Assembly (NCBI RefSeq): GCF_029952445.1 | Contig: NZ_JAQPPK010000001.1 | Location: forward strand, 62,001 to 126,000 | Source of the DNA: Paenarthrobacter nitroguajacolicus | Lineage (GTDB): Bacteria; Actinomycetota; Actinomycetes; Actinomycetales; Micrococcaceae | DNA length: 64,000 nt | Direction of reading: 5' to 3' | Part shown: positions 46,710 to 62,498 of the stretch, in pieces | How the letters are laid out: each line of letters opens with the position of its first letter | How positions within the stretch are numbered: the stretch's first letter is position 1 | Translations under genes and position numbers: made by a program | Notes under the pieces: model-generated | What the model was told of the DNA's origin: nothing | Database searches by the model: none | What the model saw: the letters and a program-made list of their open reading frames with translations, nothing else

Positions 46710-46772
46710 CAACGCGGGGTCACATATGGCCGTTTGGAAGCGCCAACATGGGCCATAAGTGACCCCGCGTTG
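46710..46772. repeat. Long extragenic palindrome after pyrF
   Basis: Two 22-base arms (46710-46731 and 46751-46772), beginning CAACGCGGGGTCAC, pair with one mismatch around a 19-base loop. Sits between the pyrF stop and mihF. No T run. Size and symmetry suggest a dispersed extragenic element that may also stabilise or end the pyr operon message. Confidence 0.75.
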
Positions 46773-46775
46773 CTC

Positions 46776-47640
46776 TTAGGAACGGAGTCCTGCCAGTGTC
46801 TCCTCAGCTGCAGCGCGCAAGGCCGCGACGGAAGGACCGGCCGCCAGGATACCCCGACTGGAGGTCGCGAGGACCTGCGGGTAGGCACCGCCGAACGTCG
46901 CACGGAGGTCGGCCGGCGTAGCCCCTTGGGCACCAAGGCCCGGCGCAAGGATGGCTCCCCGGACCGGGCCAAGTTCGATGTCCAGGTCCTTCAGTGCCGA
47001 GCCGATCGTGGCTCCCACCACCAAGCCGACTGATCCCAGGGCACCGTCGTAGCGCTGGTTCTCGGCCGCGGCCGCGGCAACGATCCTGCGCGCAACGGAG
47101 TCATCGCCGCCGACGTGCTGAACGGACTTGCCTTCAGGGTTCGAAGTCAGGGCAAGGACAAACACGCCCCGGCCGTAGTGGGCGGCAAGATCCAAGGCCG
47201 GACGCAGTGACTCGAATCCCAGGTAGGGGCTCAAGGTCACCGAGTCGGCGGCCAGCGAGGATCCATCGCGCAACCACGCATCCGCGTAGGCAGCCATCGT
47301 GGAGCCAATATCGCCGCGCTTCGCATCCGCAATACTGAGCACGCCCGCCTCGGCGGAAGCGGCCAACGTCCGCTCCAGCACAGCCATGCCGGCGGATCCG
47401 TGGCGTTCGTACAGCGCCACCTGCGGCTTGACCGCGGCAGCGAGGGAACCCACCGCCTCCACCACCGTGAGGGAGAAACGTTCCAGGCCGGCGGCGTCGT
47501 CGTTCAATCCCCAATCAGCCAACAACCCGGGGTGGGGATCGATCCCGACGCACAGCGGACCGCGTTCCACCATGGCCGCAGCCAGCCGGGAGCCAAAGGA
47601 CTCCCGGACCGGCTGCTGCGTTTGCCGCGTCGCGGCAGAC

Positions 47641-47648
<8 letters not shown>
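46776..47648 (-). CDS. pyrF: Orotidine-5'-phosphate decarboxylase
   Basis: A 290-residue type 2 OMP decarboxylase making UMP. The catalytic [19 protein letters not shown] motif carries the Asp-Lys-Asp cluster, and [17 protein letters not shown] is the N-terminal substrate loop. The ATG at 47648 overlaps the carB stop by 8 bases and is preferred to long in-frame upstream extensions inside carB. Last gene of the pyr operon. Confidence 0.95.
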
Positions 47649-50948
<3,300 letters not shown>

Positions 50949-50949
<1 letters not shown>

Positions 50950-52163
50950 TACTTCTTGTCCTCAGTCTTGGAATCGTTGGAGTCGGTGGCGGCTTTGGCA
51001 TCGGCCATGAGGTCGATGAAGCGGTCGAAGAGGTACGCGGCGTCGTGCGGGCCGGCAGCAGCCTCGGGGTGGTACTGGACCGAGAAGGCGGGGATGTCGA
51101 GGCAGGCGAGGCCTTCAACGACGTCGTCATTCAAGGAGACGTGGCTGACCTCAACCCGGCCGTAGCGCTCCTCGGGAGCCACGGTGGAGCCGTTCAACGG
51201 CGCGTCCACGGCGAAGCCGTGGTTCTGGGAGGTGATTTCCACCTTCCCTGTGCGGCGGTCCATGACGGGCTGGTTGATACCGCGGTGGCCGTAGCGGAGC
51301 TTGTACGTGCCAAAGCCCAGTGCGCGGCCCAGGATCTGGTTGCCGAAGCAGATGCCGAAGTAGGGCAGCTTCTCATCGAGCACTGAACGCAGCAGGGAAA
51401 CCTGGTGGTCTGCAGTGGCGGGGTCGCCAGGGCCGTTGGACATAAAGAAGCCATCCGGCTTGACCGCGTTGACGTCCTCAAGGGAGGAGGTGGCAGGCAG
51501 GACGTGGACGCGCACGCCGCGCTCAGCGAAACGCACAGGAGTCATGGCCTTGATGCCGAGGTCGACGGCGGCGATGGAGAAGCGTGGTTCGCCGTCCCAG
51601 CCGTGGTCCTTCGGTTCCACGACATAGGCCTCGTCGATGGAGACTTCCTCGGCCAGAGCCGCGCCCTCCATGGGCGCGCTGGCCAGGACAGCGTCCAGCA
51701 GTTCCTTGTCCGATGCCTGTGCGGCCTCACCGGAGAAGATGCCCGCGCGCATGGTCTTGTGCTCGCGGAGGTGGCGGGTGATGGCGCGGGTGTCGACGCC
51801 CTGGATGCCCACGACTCCCTGATCGAGCAGTTCCTCGTCGAGGCTGCGTTCGGAGCGCCAGTTTGAGGGACGGCGGGCGGCGTCGCGCACGATGTACCCG
51901 GCCACCCAGATGCGGCGGGATTCAGCGTCTTCGCTGTTGACGCCCGTGTTGCCGATGTGCGGGGCGGTCTGGACGACCAGCTGGCGGGCGTAGGAGGGGT
52001 CGGTGATGGTCTCCTGGTAGCCGGTCATGCCGGTGGCGAAGACGGCCTCACCGAGTGCGGTTCCCTGGGCGCCGTAGCTGCGGCCGCGGAACATCCGGCC
52101 GTCTTCGAGCACCAGCACTGCTGTTGAGGGGGTGGTTTTGGTGGCTGCGTTACTTTCCGTCAC
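50949..52163 (-). CDS. carA: Carbamoyl-phosphate synthase small chain (glutaminase)
   Basis: A 404-residue protein. An N-terminal carA domain ([17 protein letters not shown]...) is followed by a class I glutamine amidotransferase with the nucleophile Cys in [17 protein letters not shown] and a later [11 protein letters not shown]is-Glu pair. GTG 52163 has GGAAAG upstream; an earlier in-frame ATG at 52187 lies inside the preceding gene and has no clear ribosome site. Delivers ammonia to CarB. Confidence 0.93.
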
Positions 52164-52167
52164 TTTA

Positions 52168-52689
52168 TTACTTTCCACTATCGGCATCTGCCTGAGGGGC
52201 TGCGGAGATCAATTCCTGGAGGGCTTCGAGGAGGAGCTTCTTGTCTGCTGAGTGTCGGGACCGGAATCCGGTGTCGAGTTCCCGGGTGCCAAGTCTCCAG
52301 CTGATGACCAGGAGTCCGTCCTTTTCGACGAACTTTCCGGCCATGCCGTTGGCTTCCCGGCTCTCCACCAGGGCCCGGCGCGGGATGAAGACGGGGGCGG
52401 CACCGTTGCGGTCGAACAGCACGCCTTCAGCGTGGATGCTCAATTCCGCATTGGTCCGGATGCCCAGGCCCTGGACCGCGATGCGGTCGAGCCAGTCCCC
52501 CGCCGTCGTGGTGGTTACGTACTGGCCATCGGCGACGACGCTGGCCGGCGTGAGCTGTTCGGGCACCGCGGGAAGACGTTCGACGTCGGATTGTCGCCTG
52601 AGACGGTTCCGCCACCCCAACCAGATCAACGCCAGTACGACGACGATCAACGGCACCGTGATGAGCACGGTAAGAGTTTGGTTGTTCAT
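52168..52689 (-). CDS. PH-like membrane protein of the pyr operon
   Basis: A 173-residue protein. One N-terminal membrane helix ([19 protein letters not shown]), then a ~120-residue soluble beta-rich domain resembling bacterial PH folds ([29 protein letters not shown]). Genes of this type lie between pyrC and carA across Actinobacteria (Rv1382 in M. tuberculosis). Function unknown. Its stop lies close to the carA start, and its start overlaps the pyrC stop. Confidence 0.8.
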   Translation of the reverse strand: MNNQTLTVLITVPLIVVVLALIWLGWRNRLRRQSDVERLPAVPEQLTPASVVADGQYVTTTTAGDWLDRIAVQGLGIRTNAELSIHAEGVLFDRNGAAPVFIPRRALVESREANGMAGKFVEKDGLLVISWRLGTRELDTGFRSRHSADKKLLLEALQELISAAPQADADSGK

Positions 52690-54014
52690 CAGTTGCTGCT
52701 GACTGCCGGATGCTTGTACGGCGTGTTGAGCCGGCCTTCGAGGACCGTGGGGTGGCCCTTGAAGAAGGTGGCCACCACGGATCCGGGCAGCTCCTTGCCC
52801 TTGAATGGTGAATTGCGGCCCATGGTTGCCATTTTATGGGGGTCGACCGTCCAACGCGCAGCGGGGTCCACCAGGATGACGTTGGCGGGCTCGCCAACCT
52901 CCAGTGGACGGCCCTGGTCAGCCACGCGGCCGATGACTGCGGGAGTGAAGGAGGTGACCCTGGCGAAGTCGGCCCAGGTCATGAGGCCGGTTTCGATCAT
53001 GGTTTCCTGGACCACCGAGAGCGCGGTTTCAAGACCGGTCATGCCCATGGCCGCTTGCGCCCACTCGCATTCCTTATGCTCGCTGGGGTGCGGGGCGTGG
53101 TCGGTTCCGACGACGTCGATGGTGCCGTCAGCCAGGCCTTCACGCAGGGCCTGCACGTCTGCGTCGGTACGCAGGGGCGGGTTGACCTTGTACACGGGAT
53201 CGTAGCTGCGGACCAGCTCGTCCGTCAGCAGAAGGTGGTGCGGGGTCACTTCGGCAGTGACGTTGATTCCGCGGGCTTTCGCCCAGCGCACGATCTCGAC
53301 GGAACCGGCGGTGGAAACGTGGCAGACGTGCAGCCGTGATCCGACGTGCTGGGTAAGCAGGACATCCCGGGCAATGATGCTTTCCTCGGCGACAGCCGGC
53401 CAACCGGTCAATCCCAGAACTGCGGAGACTGTGCCTTCGTTCATCTGGGCCCCTGCGGTAAGGCGGGGTTCCTGCGCGTGCTGGGCAACCACGCCGTCGA
53501 ACGCTTTGACGTACTCAAGCGCGCGTCGCATCAGTACCGGATCGTGGACGCAGATGCCGTCGTCGGAGAACATCCGCACTTGGGCACGGGAGTCGGCCAT
53601 GGCACCGAGCTCGGCGAGCTGCTCACCGGCCAATCCAACGGTAACCGCGCCGACCGGACGAACATCCACCCAACCGGACGCGCGGCCCAGGCTGTGGACC
53701 TGCTCGACGACGCCGGCGGTGTCCGCGACAGGGTTGCTGTTGGCCATGGCGTGGACGGCAGTGAAGCCACCAAGCGCGGCGGCGCGGGTACCGGTCTCGA
53801 CTGTCTCGGCGTCCTCGCGTCCAGGCTCGCGGAGGTGTGTGTGGACGTCCACCATGCCCGGCAGGGCGATCAGGCCCTTGCCCTCGATGACGGTGGCGCC
53901 TTCATCGGCGAGGTCCGTTCCCAGGGCGGCGATGACGCCGTCGCGGATCAGCAGGTCCTGGACTTCGCCGCCGAGGATGGCGGCCCCGCGGATCAGGTAA
54001 GTGTTCTCGGCCAT
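52689..54014 (-). CDS. pyrC: Dihydroorotase
   Basis: A 441-residue metallo-hydrolase of the amidohydrolase superfamily. The N-terminal metal site is the HxH in VDVHTHLREPG, and the later RLHVCHVSTAGS and GTDHAPHPSEHK supply further His/Asp ligands. Makes dihydroorotate from carbamoyl aspartate. ATG at 54014 has AAGGAG upstream and overlaps the pyrB stop by 1 base; longer in-frame starts lie inside pyrB. Confidence 0.96.
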   Translation of the reverse strand: MAENTYLIRGAAILGGEVQDLLIRDGVIAALGTDLADEGATVIEGKGLIALPGMVDVHTHLREPGREDAETVETGTRAAALGGFTAVHAMANSNPVADTAGVVEQVHSLGRASGWVDVRPVGAVTVGLAGEQLAELGAMADSRAQVRMFSDDGICVHDPVLMRRALEYVKAFDGVVAQHAQEPRLTAGAQMNEGTVSAVLGLTGWPAVAEESIIARDVLLTQHVGSRLHVCHVSTAGSVEIVRWAKARGINVTAEVTPHHLLLTDELVRSYDPVYKVNPPLRTDADVQALREGLADGTIDVVGTDHAPHPSEHKECEWAQAAMGMTGLETALSVVQETMIETGLMTWADFARVTSFTPAVIGRVADQGRPLEVGEPANVILVDPAARWTVDPHKMATMGRNSPFKGKELPGSVVATFFKGHPTVLEGRLNTPYKHPAVSSN

Positions 54015-55042
54015 CAGTTGCTCTCCTTGCTGGACGGGCTCGCGAAAGCCGGTGTGGCTGTGTTGATTGGGGCTGCTTCGCGGGAATCGCCGGACAGCAG
54101 CAGGTAAAGGGCGGCCATGCGAACGGAAACGCCGTTCCGCACCTGGGCAAGAACCGTGGAGCGTGGTGAATCCGCGGCCGCCGAAGAGATCTCCAGGCCG
54201 CGGTTCATGGGCCCGGGGTGCATGATGATGGTCTCTTTCATGCCCAGTTCGTCCAAGGCCCGAAGCCGGGCGTCGTCGAAGCCCCATCGCCGCGAGTACT
54301 CACGGGTGGACGGGAAGAAGGAGGCGTTCATGCGCTCACCCTGGACGCGCAGCATCATCATGGCGTCGATGCCGCCTGCCAGCGTTTCGTCCAGGTTGTA
54401 GCTCACCTTGCAGGGCCAGTGCTCGACGCCGATGGGCAGCAAGGTCGGTGGCGCCACCAACGTGACCTCTGCGCCAAGGGTCTTCAGCAGCCACACGTTG
54501 GAGCGGGCCACGCGGGAGTGCAGGACATCACCTGCGATGGCGACGCGCATGCCCTTGAGGTCTGCTCCGGTGGATGCCACGCCGCTGAGCCTGGACCAGT
54601 GCCGGCGCATGGTGAAGGCGTCCAGGAGCGCCTGGGTGGGGTGCTCATGCGTACCGTCCCCGGCATTGATGACGGCTGCGTCGATCCAGTCCGTGGCGGC
54701 GAGGCGGTGCGGCGCGCCGGAGGCCCAGTGGCGGATGACAACGGCGTCCGCCCCCATGGCTGCCAGGGTCTGGGCAGTGTCCTTGAGGCTTTCACCCTTG
54801 GACACCGAGGATCCCTTGGCCGCGAAATTGATGACATCGGCGGACAGTCGCTTGGCTGCGGCTTCGAAGGAGATCCGGGTGCGTGTGGAGTCCTCGAAGA
54901 AGAGGTTCACTACTGTACGGCCGCGAAGCGCGGGGAGCTTCTTGACCTCGCGGTCCCCTACTGCGGACATTTCCTCGGCGGTGTCCAGGATTCGGATGGC
55001 GTCCGTTGCCGCCAGGTTTTCCGTGGAAAGAAGATGCTTCAC
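54014..55042 (-). CDS. pyrB: Aspartate carbamoyltransferase catalytic chain
   Basis: A 342-residue enzyme. The carbamoyl-phosphate motif is [13 protein letters not shown]. Other conserved parts: [12 protein letters not shown] and the later [12 protein letters not shown]. About 25 residues longer than most homologues, ending in a Pro/Ser-rich tail ([17 protein letters not shown]) of no clear role. GTG start overlapping the pyrR stop by 4 bases. Confidence 0.96.
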   Translation of the reverse strand: MKHLLSTENLAATDAIRILDTAEEMSAVGDREVKKLPALRGRTVVNLFFEDSTRTRISFEAAAKRLSADVINFAAKGSSVSKGESLKDTAQTLAAMGADAVVIRHWASGAPHRLAATDWIDAAVINAGDGTHEHPTQALLDAFTMRRHWSRLSGVASTGADLKGMRVAIAGDVLHSRVARSNVWLLKTLGAEVTLVAPPTLLPIGVEHWPCKVSYNLDETLAGGIDAMMMLRVQGERMNASFFPSTREYSRRWGFDDARLRALDELGMKETIIMHPGPMNRGLEISSAAADSPRSTVLAQVRNGVSVRMAALYLLLSGDSREAAPINTATPAFASPSSKESN

Positions 55043-55623
55043 TTACCAGCCTCGATAACTACCTCGTTGATGGGACGGCCATCGATGGAATCCGTTTCCT
55101 CGAGGTGCACCCGGACCTTTTCCACTGAGGAGGTGGGAAGGTTCTTGCCCACGTGGTCTGCCCGGATGGGGAGTTCGCGGTGGCCCCTGTCCACCAGGAC
55201 GGCGAGGCGGACGATGCGGGGACGCCCCAAGTCCACCAGGGCATCCAAGGCCGCCCGGATGGTGCGTCCCGAATAGAGGACATCGTCAATGAGTACCACG
55301 ACTTTATTGTCGATGCCGGACAGCGGAAGCCGGGTGTGGTGCGGCGGGCGCGTGGGCTGGTGCGAGAGGTCGTCACGGAACATGGTGACGTCCAGCTGGC
55401 CGACAATGGCCCCGGCGTTTACCGTGGGGTCGGCCGCTGCGATCTTGTTGGCGAGCCGCACGGCCAGTGGGTAGCCGCGGCTGGGAATGCCCAACAGGAC
55501 CAGATCCTGGGAGCCTTTGTTGGCTTCGAGGATCTCGTGGGCGATACGAGTAAGCGCACGATCGATATCCGCCTGGTTGAGGACAACCCGCGACGGCACG
55601 TGCGCAGAAGTGACTTCAGTCAT
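55039..55623 (-). CDS. pyrR: Pyr operon regulator / uracil phosphoribosyltransferase
   Basis: A 194-residue phosphoribosyltransferase-fold regulator with the PRPP-binding [21 protein letters not shown]. PyrR binds pyr mRNA when UMP is abundant, and also converts uracil to UMP. ATG at 55623 follows a GGGGAGA site. The binding hairpin lies 15 bases upstream in its own leader, so the whole operon is probably repressed at translation of pyrR. Confidence 0.96.
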   Translation of the reverse strand: MTEVTSAHVPSRVVLNQADIDRALTRIAHEILEANKGSQDLVLLGIPSRGYPLAVRLANKIAAADPTVNAGAIVGQLDVTMFRDDLSHQPTRPPHHTRLPLSGIDNKVVVLIDDVLYSGRTIRAALDALVDLGRPRIVRLAVLVDRGHRELPIRADHVGKNLPTSSVEKVRVHLEETDSIDGRPINEVVIEAGK

Positions 55624-55637
55624 CGCTCGTCTCCCCT

Positions 55638-55659
55638 TTCCCCGCCTCACGGGACGGAA
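55638..55659 (-). promoter_or_regulatory. PyrR-binding hairpin in the pyrR leader
   Basis: The minus-strand sequence TCCGTCCCGTGAGGCGGGGA contains CGUCCCGUGAGGCG, matching 12 of 14 positions of the PyrR-binding consensus ARUCCNGNGAGGYU, within a short stem just ahead of the ribosome site. No terminator follows, so the likely mode is translational repression, as shown for mycobacterial PyrR. Confidence 0.75.
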
Positions 55660-55778
55660 TTAAAAAAGGAATATTTGCTCTTCAAAACTATCACAGGGTG
55701 TTTGCACCCACCGTGCCGCACTGTGAGGGCGAGGTGAGTTTAAGCTCACATTTCCCCGCGTGGAATAGGCTCTTCCCC

Positions 55779-57029
55779 ATGAGCATGAACCACCCCGGCC
55801 AGCACGGCGGACACCCTTATCCGCGGCCCTACCTGGAACCCGGCGCCAACCCAACGTGGATCGGCCGCGTTCAGCCGGGCAACTACCAGGCGGCACCCGG
55901 AAACCCGGCGTCGCTGCCCCGGCAAACCTGGGCCGTTCCAACGGCGCCTCGTCCGCGCCGCAGCTGGGGCACGCTCCCCCTGCTGCTTGTGGGGGCCGTT
56001 CTGGTACTGGGGAGCCTGTTGTTGGTGGTCCCGTTCCTTTTGGGCAATACGGGCGTCGCCGGATTCATTATCGGTTTCCTGGTCTCGCTGATCCCACTGT
56101 CCGTGGTCCTGTTGACGGTACGCATCATTGACCGATGGGAGCCGGAGCCACCACGCCTGCTGTGGTTTGCCTTTACCTGGGGTGCCGCTGTGTCCATTGC
56201 CGGAACGCTGTTGATACAGCCACTCTTCGCACTGGCAGCGCCCACGTACAGCGAAGAAGCGTTCTCCTACTTCATGGCCACGGTCCAGGCCCCCATCGTG
56301 GAGGAATTCACCAAGTCGTTGGGCCTGCTGGTCCTGATCCTGGCGGCCCGGAAGTACTTCGATGGTCCAGTGGATGGCGTGGTCTTCGCTTTCACCATAG
56401 CCGCCGGGTTCGCCTTCACTGAGAACATCCTCTACTTCGGGCGCGAGATTGCCTCGTCCAGTGACCCCGGCACTGACTTGGTGCGCATCTTCATTCTTCG
56501 GGGCGTCATGTCGCCGTTTGCCCACGCAGTGTTCACGGGAACAACGGGGCTGGTCATGGGGTTCGCTGCCCGGAAGTGGCATCCGGGGTATGCGGTCCTG
56601 GCCTTCTTCATCGGATTGCTTCCGGCAATGTTCCTGCACAACCGGTGGAACAGCATGGGCCAGGATTTCCTGGTGGACTACTTCGTGGTCCAGGTGCCCA
56701 TTTTCCTGGTCGCAGCCGTTGGCATCATCCTGCTCCGCCTGGCCGAGGGCAAGCTGACCCGGCAACGGCTTCTTGAATATGCCCGCGCCGGTTGGTTCAC
56801 GCCAGCGGAGGTGGAGATGCTGGCAACCTCCAGGGGGCGGCGCCAAGCACTTCGCTGGGCAGCAGCCAGGGGGCGCGGCCCGCAGATGAAAGCCTTCATC
56901 AAGGGAGCCACGGCTTTGGCCTTCACACGCCAACGGATCCTCAGCGGCCGCGACGTCCCCGCACACCAGCACGACGAGCTCGAAAATCTTCGCGCCATCC
57001 CTGCGCTGAGGACTGCGGTCCTGCAGTAG
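55779..57029 (+). CDS. PrsW-family intramembrane metalloprotease
   Basis: A 416-residue protein. The first ~75 residues are polar and Pro-rich. At least eight membrane helices follow. The conserved family motifs are visible: APIVEEFTKSLGL (the EE motif), FTENILYFG, and PFAHAVFTGTTG with the metal-binding His. PrsW-type proteases cut membrane-bound regulators such as anti-sigma factors. ATG at 55779 is preferred to a longer in-frame start in the gap. Convergent with nusB. Confidence 0.85.
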   Translation: MSMNHPGQHGGHPYPRPYLEPGANPTWIGRVQPGNYQAAPGNPASLPRQTWAVPTAPRPRRSWGTLPLLLVGAVLVLGSLLLVVPFLLGNTGVAGFIIGFLVSLIPLSVVLLTVRIIDRWEPEPPRLLWFAFTWGAAVSIAGTLLIQPLFALAAPTYSEEAFSYFMATVQAPIVEEFTKSLGLLVLILAARKYFDGPVDGVVFAFTIAAGFAFTENILYFGREIASSSDPGTDLVRIFILRGVMSPFAHAVFTGTTGLVMGFAARKWHPGYAVLAFFIGLLPAMFLHNRWNSMGQDFLVDYFVVQVPIFLVAAVGIILLRLAEGKLTRQRLLEYARAGWFTPAEVEMLATSRGRRQALRWAAARGRGPQMKAFIKGATALAFTRQRILSGRDVPAHQHDELENLRAIPALRTAVLQ

Positions 57030-57051
57030 TTGCCGGGATGCTGGAGCACAT

Positions 57052-57098
57052 AAAAATGGACCCTTCACCCGGTTTCCCGGGGCGAAGGGTCCATTTTT
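57052..57098. terminator. Bidirectional terminator between prsW-like gene and nusB
   Basis: Fifteen-base arms AAAAATGGACCCTTC and its complement around a 17-base loop. A-tracts and T-tracts flank both sides, so it can stop transcription from either strand. It separates two convergent genes. Confidence 0.9.
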
Positions 57099-57115
57099 GG
57101 ATCGTGTCCTGTCAG

Positions 57116-57526
57116 CTATGCCAGCAGTGACGGCTTGAGCTTTTGGAGACGGCCAAGCAATCCGTTGATGAAGGCCGGCGACTCGTCGGTGGACATCGTC
57201 TTGGCAAGGGCCACGGCTTCGCTCACGGCCACTCCGTCCGGAACTTCGTCATTGTAGAGAAGTTCCCAGGCGCCGATGCGAAGAATGATGCGGTCCACGG
57301 ACGGCATGCGCTCCAAGGTCCAGCCTTGTGCATAGGTCTCCAGGAACTCATCAATCGTTGACTGCATGGACACAACGCCTTCGACGATTTCCACCGTGTA
57401 GGGGTTGATGACGAGGTCCGTTTTCTCCCGACGCGCTGTCATCGCGTCAAAGGCCGAAACAGAGCGCTGCTCCGCTTCGAAAAGTACTTCCAAGGCCCTG
57501 CTACGGGCTTTACCGCGTGCGCTCAC
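57116..57526 (-). CDS. nusB: Transcription antitermination factor NusB
   Basis: A 136-residue helical protein (RGKARSRALEVLFEAEQR; the C-terminal VAVSEAVALAKTMSTDESPAFINGLLGRL) that binds boxA RNA and supports rRNA antitermination. GTG start overlapping the efp stop. Confidence 0.95.
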   Translation of the reverse strand: MSARGKARSRALEVLFEAEQRSVSAFDAMTARREKTDLVINPYTVEIVEGVVSMQSTIDEFLETYAQGWTLERMPSVDRIILRIGAWELLYNDEVPDGVAVSEAVALAKTMSTDESPAFINGLLGRLQKLKPSLLA

Positions 57527-58089
57527 TAGTCGTTGACCCGGCCCAGGTAGCTGCCATCGCGGGTGTCGACCTTGACCTTGGTGCCCTGCTCAACGAAGAG
57601 GGGTACCTGGATCTCGTAGCCGGTCTCCACCGTAGCCGGCTTGGTTCCGGCGGAGGAGCGGTCGCCCTGCAGGCCAGGCTCCGTGTAGGTGATTTCGAGC
57701 ACGACGCTCGGGGGCAGCTCGATGTACAACGGGGTGCCCTCGTGGATGGCGATGTTCACCATCTGGTTTTCGAGCATGAAGTTTGTGGCGTCGCCAACGG
57801 TCGCACCGGACACGGTGATCTGGTCGTAGTCCTGGGTGTCCATGAAGACGAAGTCTTCGCCGTCCTGGTACAGGTACTGGTAGTCGCGGCGGTCAACCGT
57901 AGCGGTTTCGATCTTCAGGCCGGCGTTGAAGGTCTTGTCGACCACCTTGCCGGACATGACGTTGCGCATTTTGGTGCGGACGAAGGCGCCGCCCTTGCCC
58001 GGCTTGACGTGCTGGAACTCGATGATGTTCCAGAGCTGGCCCTCGAGCTTCAGTACGGTCCCGTTCTTGATGTCGTTTGTGGTTGCCAC
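57526..58089 (-). CDS. efp: Elongation factor P
   Basis: A 187-residue three-domain protein relieving ribosome stalling at polyproline. The N-terminal KOW domain has the tip loop [15 protein letters not shown] with the Lys at which modification occurs in some species. GTG at 58089 follows GAGGAT; longer in-frame upstream starts have no ribosome site. No modification genes are visible nearby. Confidence 0.95.
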   Translation of the reverse strand: MATTNDIKNGTVLKLEGQLWNIIEFQHVKPGKGGAFVRTKMRNVMSGKVVDKTFNAGLKIETATVDRRDYQYLYQDGEDFVFMDTQDYDQITVSGATVGDATNFMLENQMVNIAIHEGTPLYIELPPSVVLEITYTEPGLQGDRSSAGTKPATVETGYEIQVPLFVEQGTKVKVDTRDGSYLGRVND

Positions 58090-58245
58090 TCGTATCCTCT
58101 GGTTAATCGCACTGGTTTCCAGCTGCCAGCTATCTATGCCAAGCAGGCGTGCCAATCGGCGCGCCAGCGCGTATTTATCAAAAATCCAAGAACCATTCTA
58201 CCGGCAAAAGCGCCACGGCCTTGCGAACAGCGTTTCGCGCTGTGT

Positions 58246-60417
<2,172 letters not shown>

Positions 60418-60418
<1 letters not shown>

Positions 60419-61617
60419 TACCGGCCGACCGAGTCCAAGGTGGCGGGGATGCTGTCGAGGTAGCTTTGCAGGTTCCTCTGGGTCTCCGCCACGGAATCGC
60501 CGCCGAACTTCTCGGCAACGGCCTCAGCCAGAACCAGGGCAACCATGGCTTCGGCAACAACACCGGCAGCGGGAACCGCGCAAACATCGGAACGCTGGTG
60601 GTGTGCCTTGGCAGGCTCGCCGGTGCTCACGTCAATAGTCCGAAGGGCACGCGGAACCGTAGCGATCGGTTTCATGGCCGCACGAACCCGCAGGACCTCG
60701 CCAATGCTCATGCCACCTTCGATGCCGCCGGCACGGTTGGTCTGGCGGACAATCCTGCCGGAGTCGTCCTTGAGGATTTCGTCGTGTGCAGCCGAACCGC
60801 GGCGCGCAGCAGTAAGGAACCCGTCACCGACTTCCACGCCCTTGATGGCCTGGATGCCCATGAGGGCAGCGGCAAGACGGGAGTCGAGGCGGCGGTCCCA
60901 GTGAACGTAGCTGCCCAGTCCCGGCGGCAGACCGTACGCCAGCACTTCAACCACGCCACCGAGCGTTTCGCCTTCCTTGTGCGCAGCGTCCACCTCGGCA
61001 ACCATGGCGTCCGAGGTCTCGCGGTCGAAGCAGCGCAAGGGGTCTGCATCAAGGGCCAGGACATCCTGGGGCAGGGGCAAAGGCCTGCCCTCGGGAACGG
61101 TAACGCTGGCAATGGATACGGTGTGGCTCACCAGTTCCACGCCCAGCTGCTTCAGGAACTGCGCTGCAACGGTTCCCAAGGCCACGCGCGTAGCGGTCTC
61201 GCGTGCGCTGGCACGCTCGAGCACCGGACGGGCCTCATCGAAGCCGTACTTCTGCATGCCTGTGAAATCCGCGTGGCCTGGGCGGGGCCGGGTCAGGGGC
61301 GCGTTGCGGGCCTGGTCGGCAAGGATCTCAGGATCCACGGGGTCCGCAGACATGATCTGCTCCCACTTGGGCCACTCGGTATTACCCACCTGGATGGCAA
61401 CCGGACCGCCCTGAGTGATTCCATGCCGGACGCCACCCATGATGGTGACTTCGTCCTGCTCAAACTTCATGCGGGCGCCACGCCCATAGCCCAGGCGGCG
61501 ACGCGCCAACGCATCACGAATTTGCCCGCTGGTGAGTTCAACACCGGCGGGCACGCCTTCAACAATTCCGATCAGGGCCGGACCATGGGATTCACCGGCA
61601 GTCAACCAACGCAACAT
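60418..61617 (-). CDS. aroC: Chorismate synthase
   Basis: A 399-residue FMN-dependent enzyme finishing chorismate. The start is typical ([21 protein letters not shown]), with [13 protein letters not shown] and [11 protein letters not shown] and the basic end of the FMN pocket ([22 protein letters not shown]). The ATG at 61617 is chosen over longer in-frame starts because only this begins with the conserved end. aroE starts 26 bases further upstream. Confidence 0.96.
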
Positions 61618-61643
61618 ATAACCAATCCTGCCATGTAGGGTCT

Positions 61644-62498
61644 CTAGAACACCCGCCGGGGAAGCCCGACTGAGTCGCACATCACATCTATGACGGCGGT
61701 ATCAACGTCACAGCCACTGAAGAGCCGTATCTGCTCTGCCGCCTGGTACATCAGCATCTCCAAGCCGGGGACAACTGCTCCCCCGTGACCGCTCCACACT
61801 TCCGCGATCCGGCTCGGCCAAGGATCGTAGGCGACGTCCAGCAGGACGCCCGCCCCGGTTGCCGGCAAAGCCGCCAGCTCTTCGGCCAAATCATCAGCGG
61901 CGCGCGGCGGGAAGGTCGAGATCACCAGATCCGTGCCCGCTACAGCCGTAGCGGCTTGCGTCAGCGGCCTGACGGTGAGGGAGATCCCGACGGCGGCCGC
62001 GGCGGCTTCCGCGTCTCCGGCACGGGCTGCGTCGCGGACAAAAACGTCAACGTGGCTTGCGCCGAGTTCACGAACTGCGGCGACCGCCGCGGCGGAGGTG
62101 CCTCCGCCGCCAAGGATGGCCGCGTGGGGAGTCGATGCCACGCCGGCATACCGGACCGATTCCACGATGCCCGCGACGTCAGTGTTGTATCCCGACCGAC
62201 GCACCGTGCCGCCGTCGTGCTCGAAAACCACGGTGTTGATGACGCCCAGCTGCGCACCGGCGCCGCGGACTTCATCGACTTCACGGACCATGGCCGACTT
62301 CAACGGCATGGTGACCGACAAGCCGCACCAGGATCCGTCCCCGCGCAGCGATTCCATGAATGCCGGGAGGCCGGCAACAGTGACATCGATCGCGGAGTAG
62401 CCTATGTCAACGCCGAGCTTGGCGTAGGCAGCAGTATGCAGCGCCGGGGACTTCGAGTGGGAGATCGGATGACCCAGGACCGCGGCCCGACGACTCAC
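61644..62498 (-). CDS. aroE: Shikimate dehydrogenase
   Basis: A 284-residue NADP-dependent enzyme reducing 3-dehydroshikimate. N-terminal shikimate-binding [17 protein letters not shown], then [10 protein letters not shown] with the catalytic Lys, INTVVF and YNTDVAGI; the nucleotide motif is [15 protein letters not shown] at 62498 overlaps the mltG stop by 4 bases. Confidence 0.95.
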   Translation of the reverse strand: MSRRAAVLGHPISHSKSPALHTAAYAKLGVDIGYSAIDVTVAGLPAFMESLRGDGSWCGLSVTMPLKSAMVREVDEVRGAGAQLGVINTVVFEHDGGTVRRSGYNTDVAGIVESVRYAGVASTPHAAILGGGGTSAAAVAAVRELGASHVDVFVRDAARAGDAEAAAAAVGISLTVRPLTQAATAVAGTDLVISTFPPRAADDLAEELAALPATGAGVLLDVAYDPWPSRIAEVWSGHGGAVVPGLEMLMYQAAEQIRLFSGCDVDTAVIDVMCDSVGLPRRVF

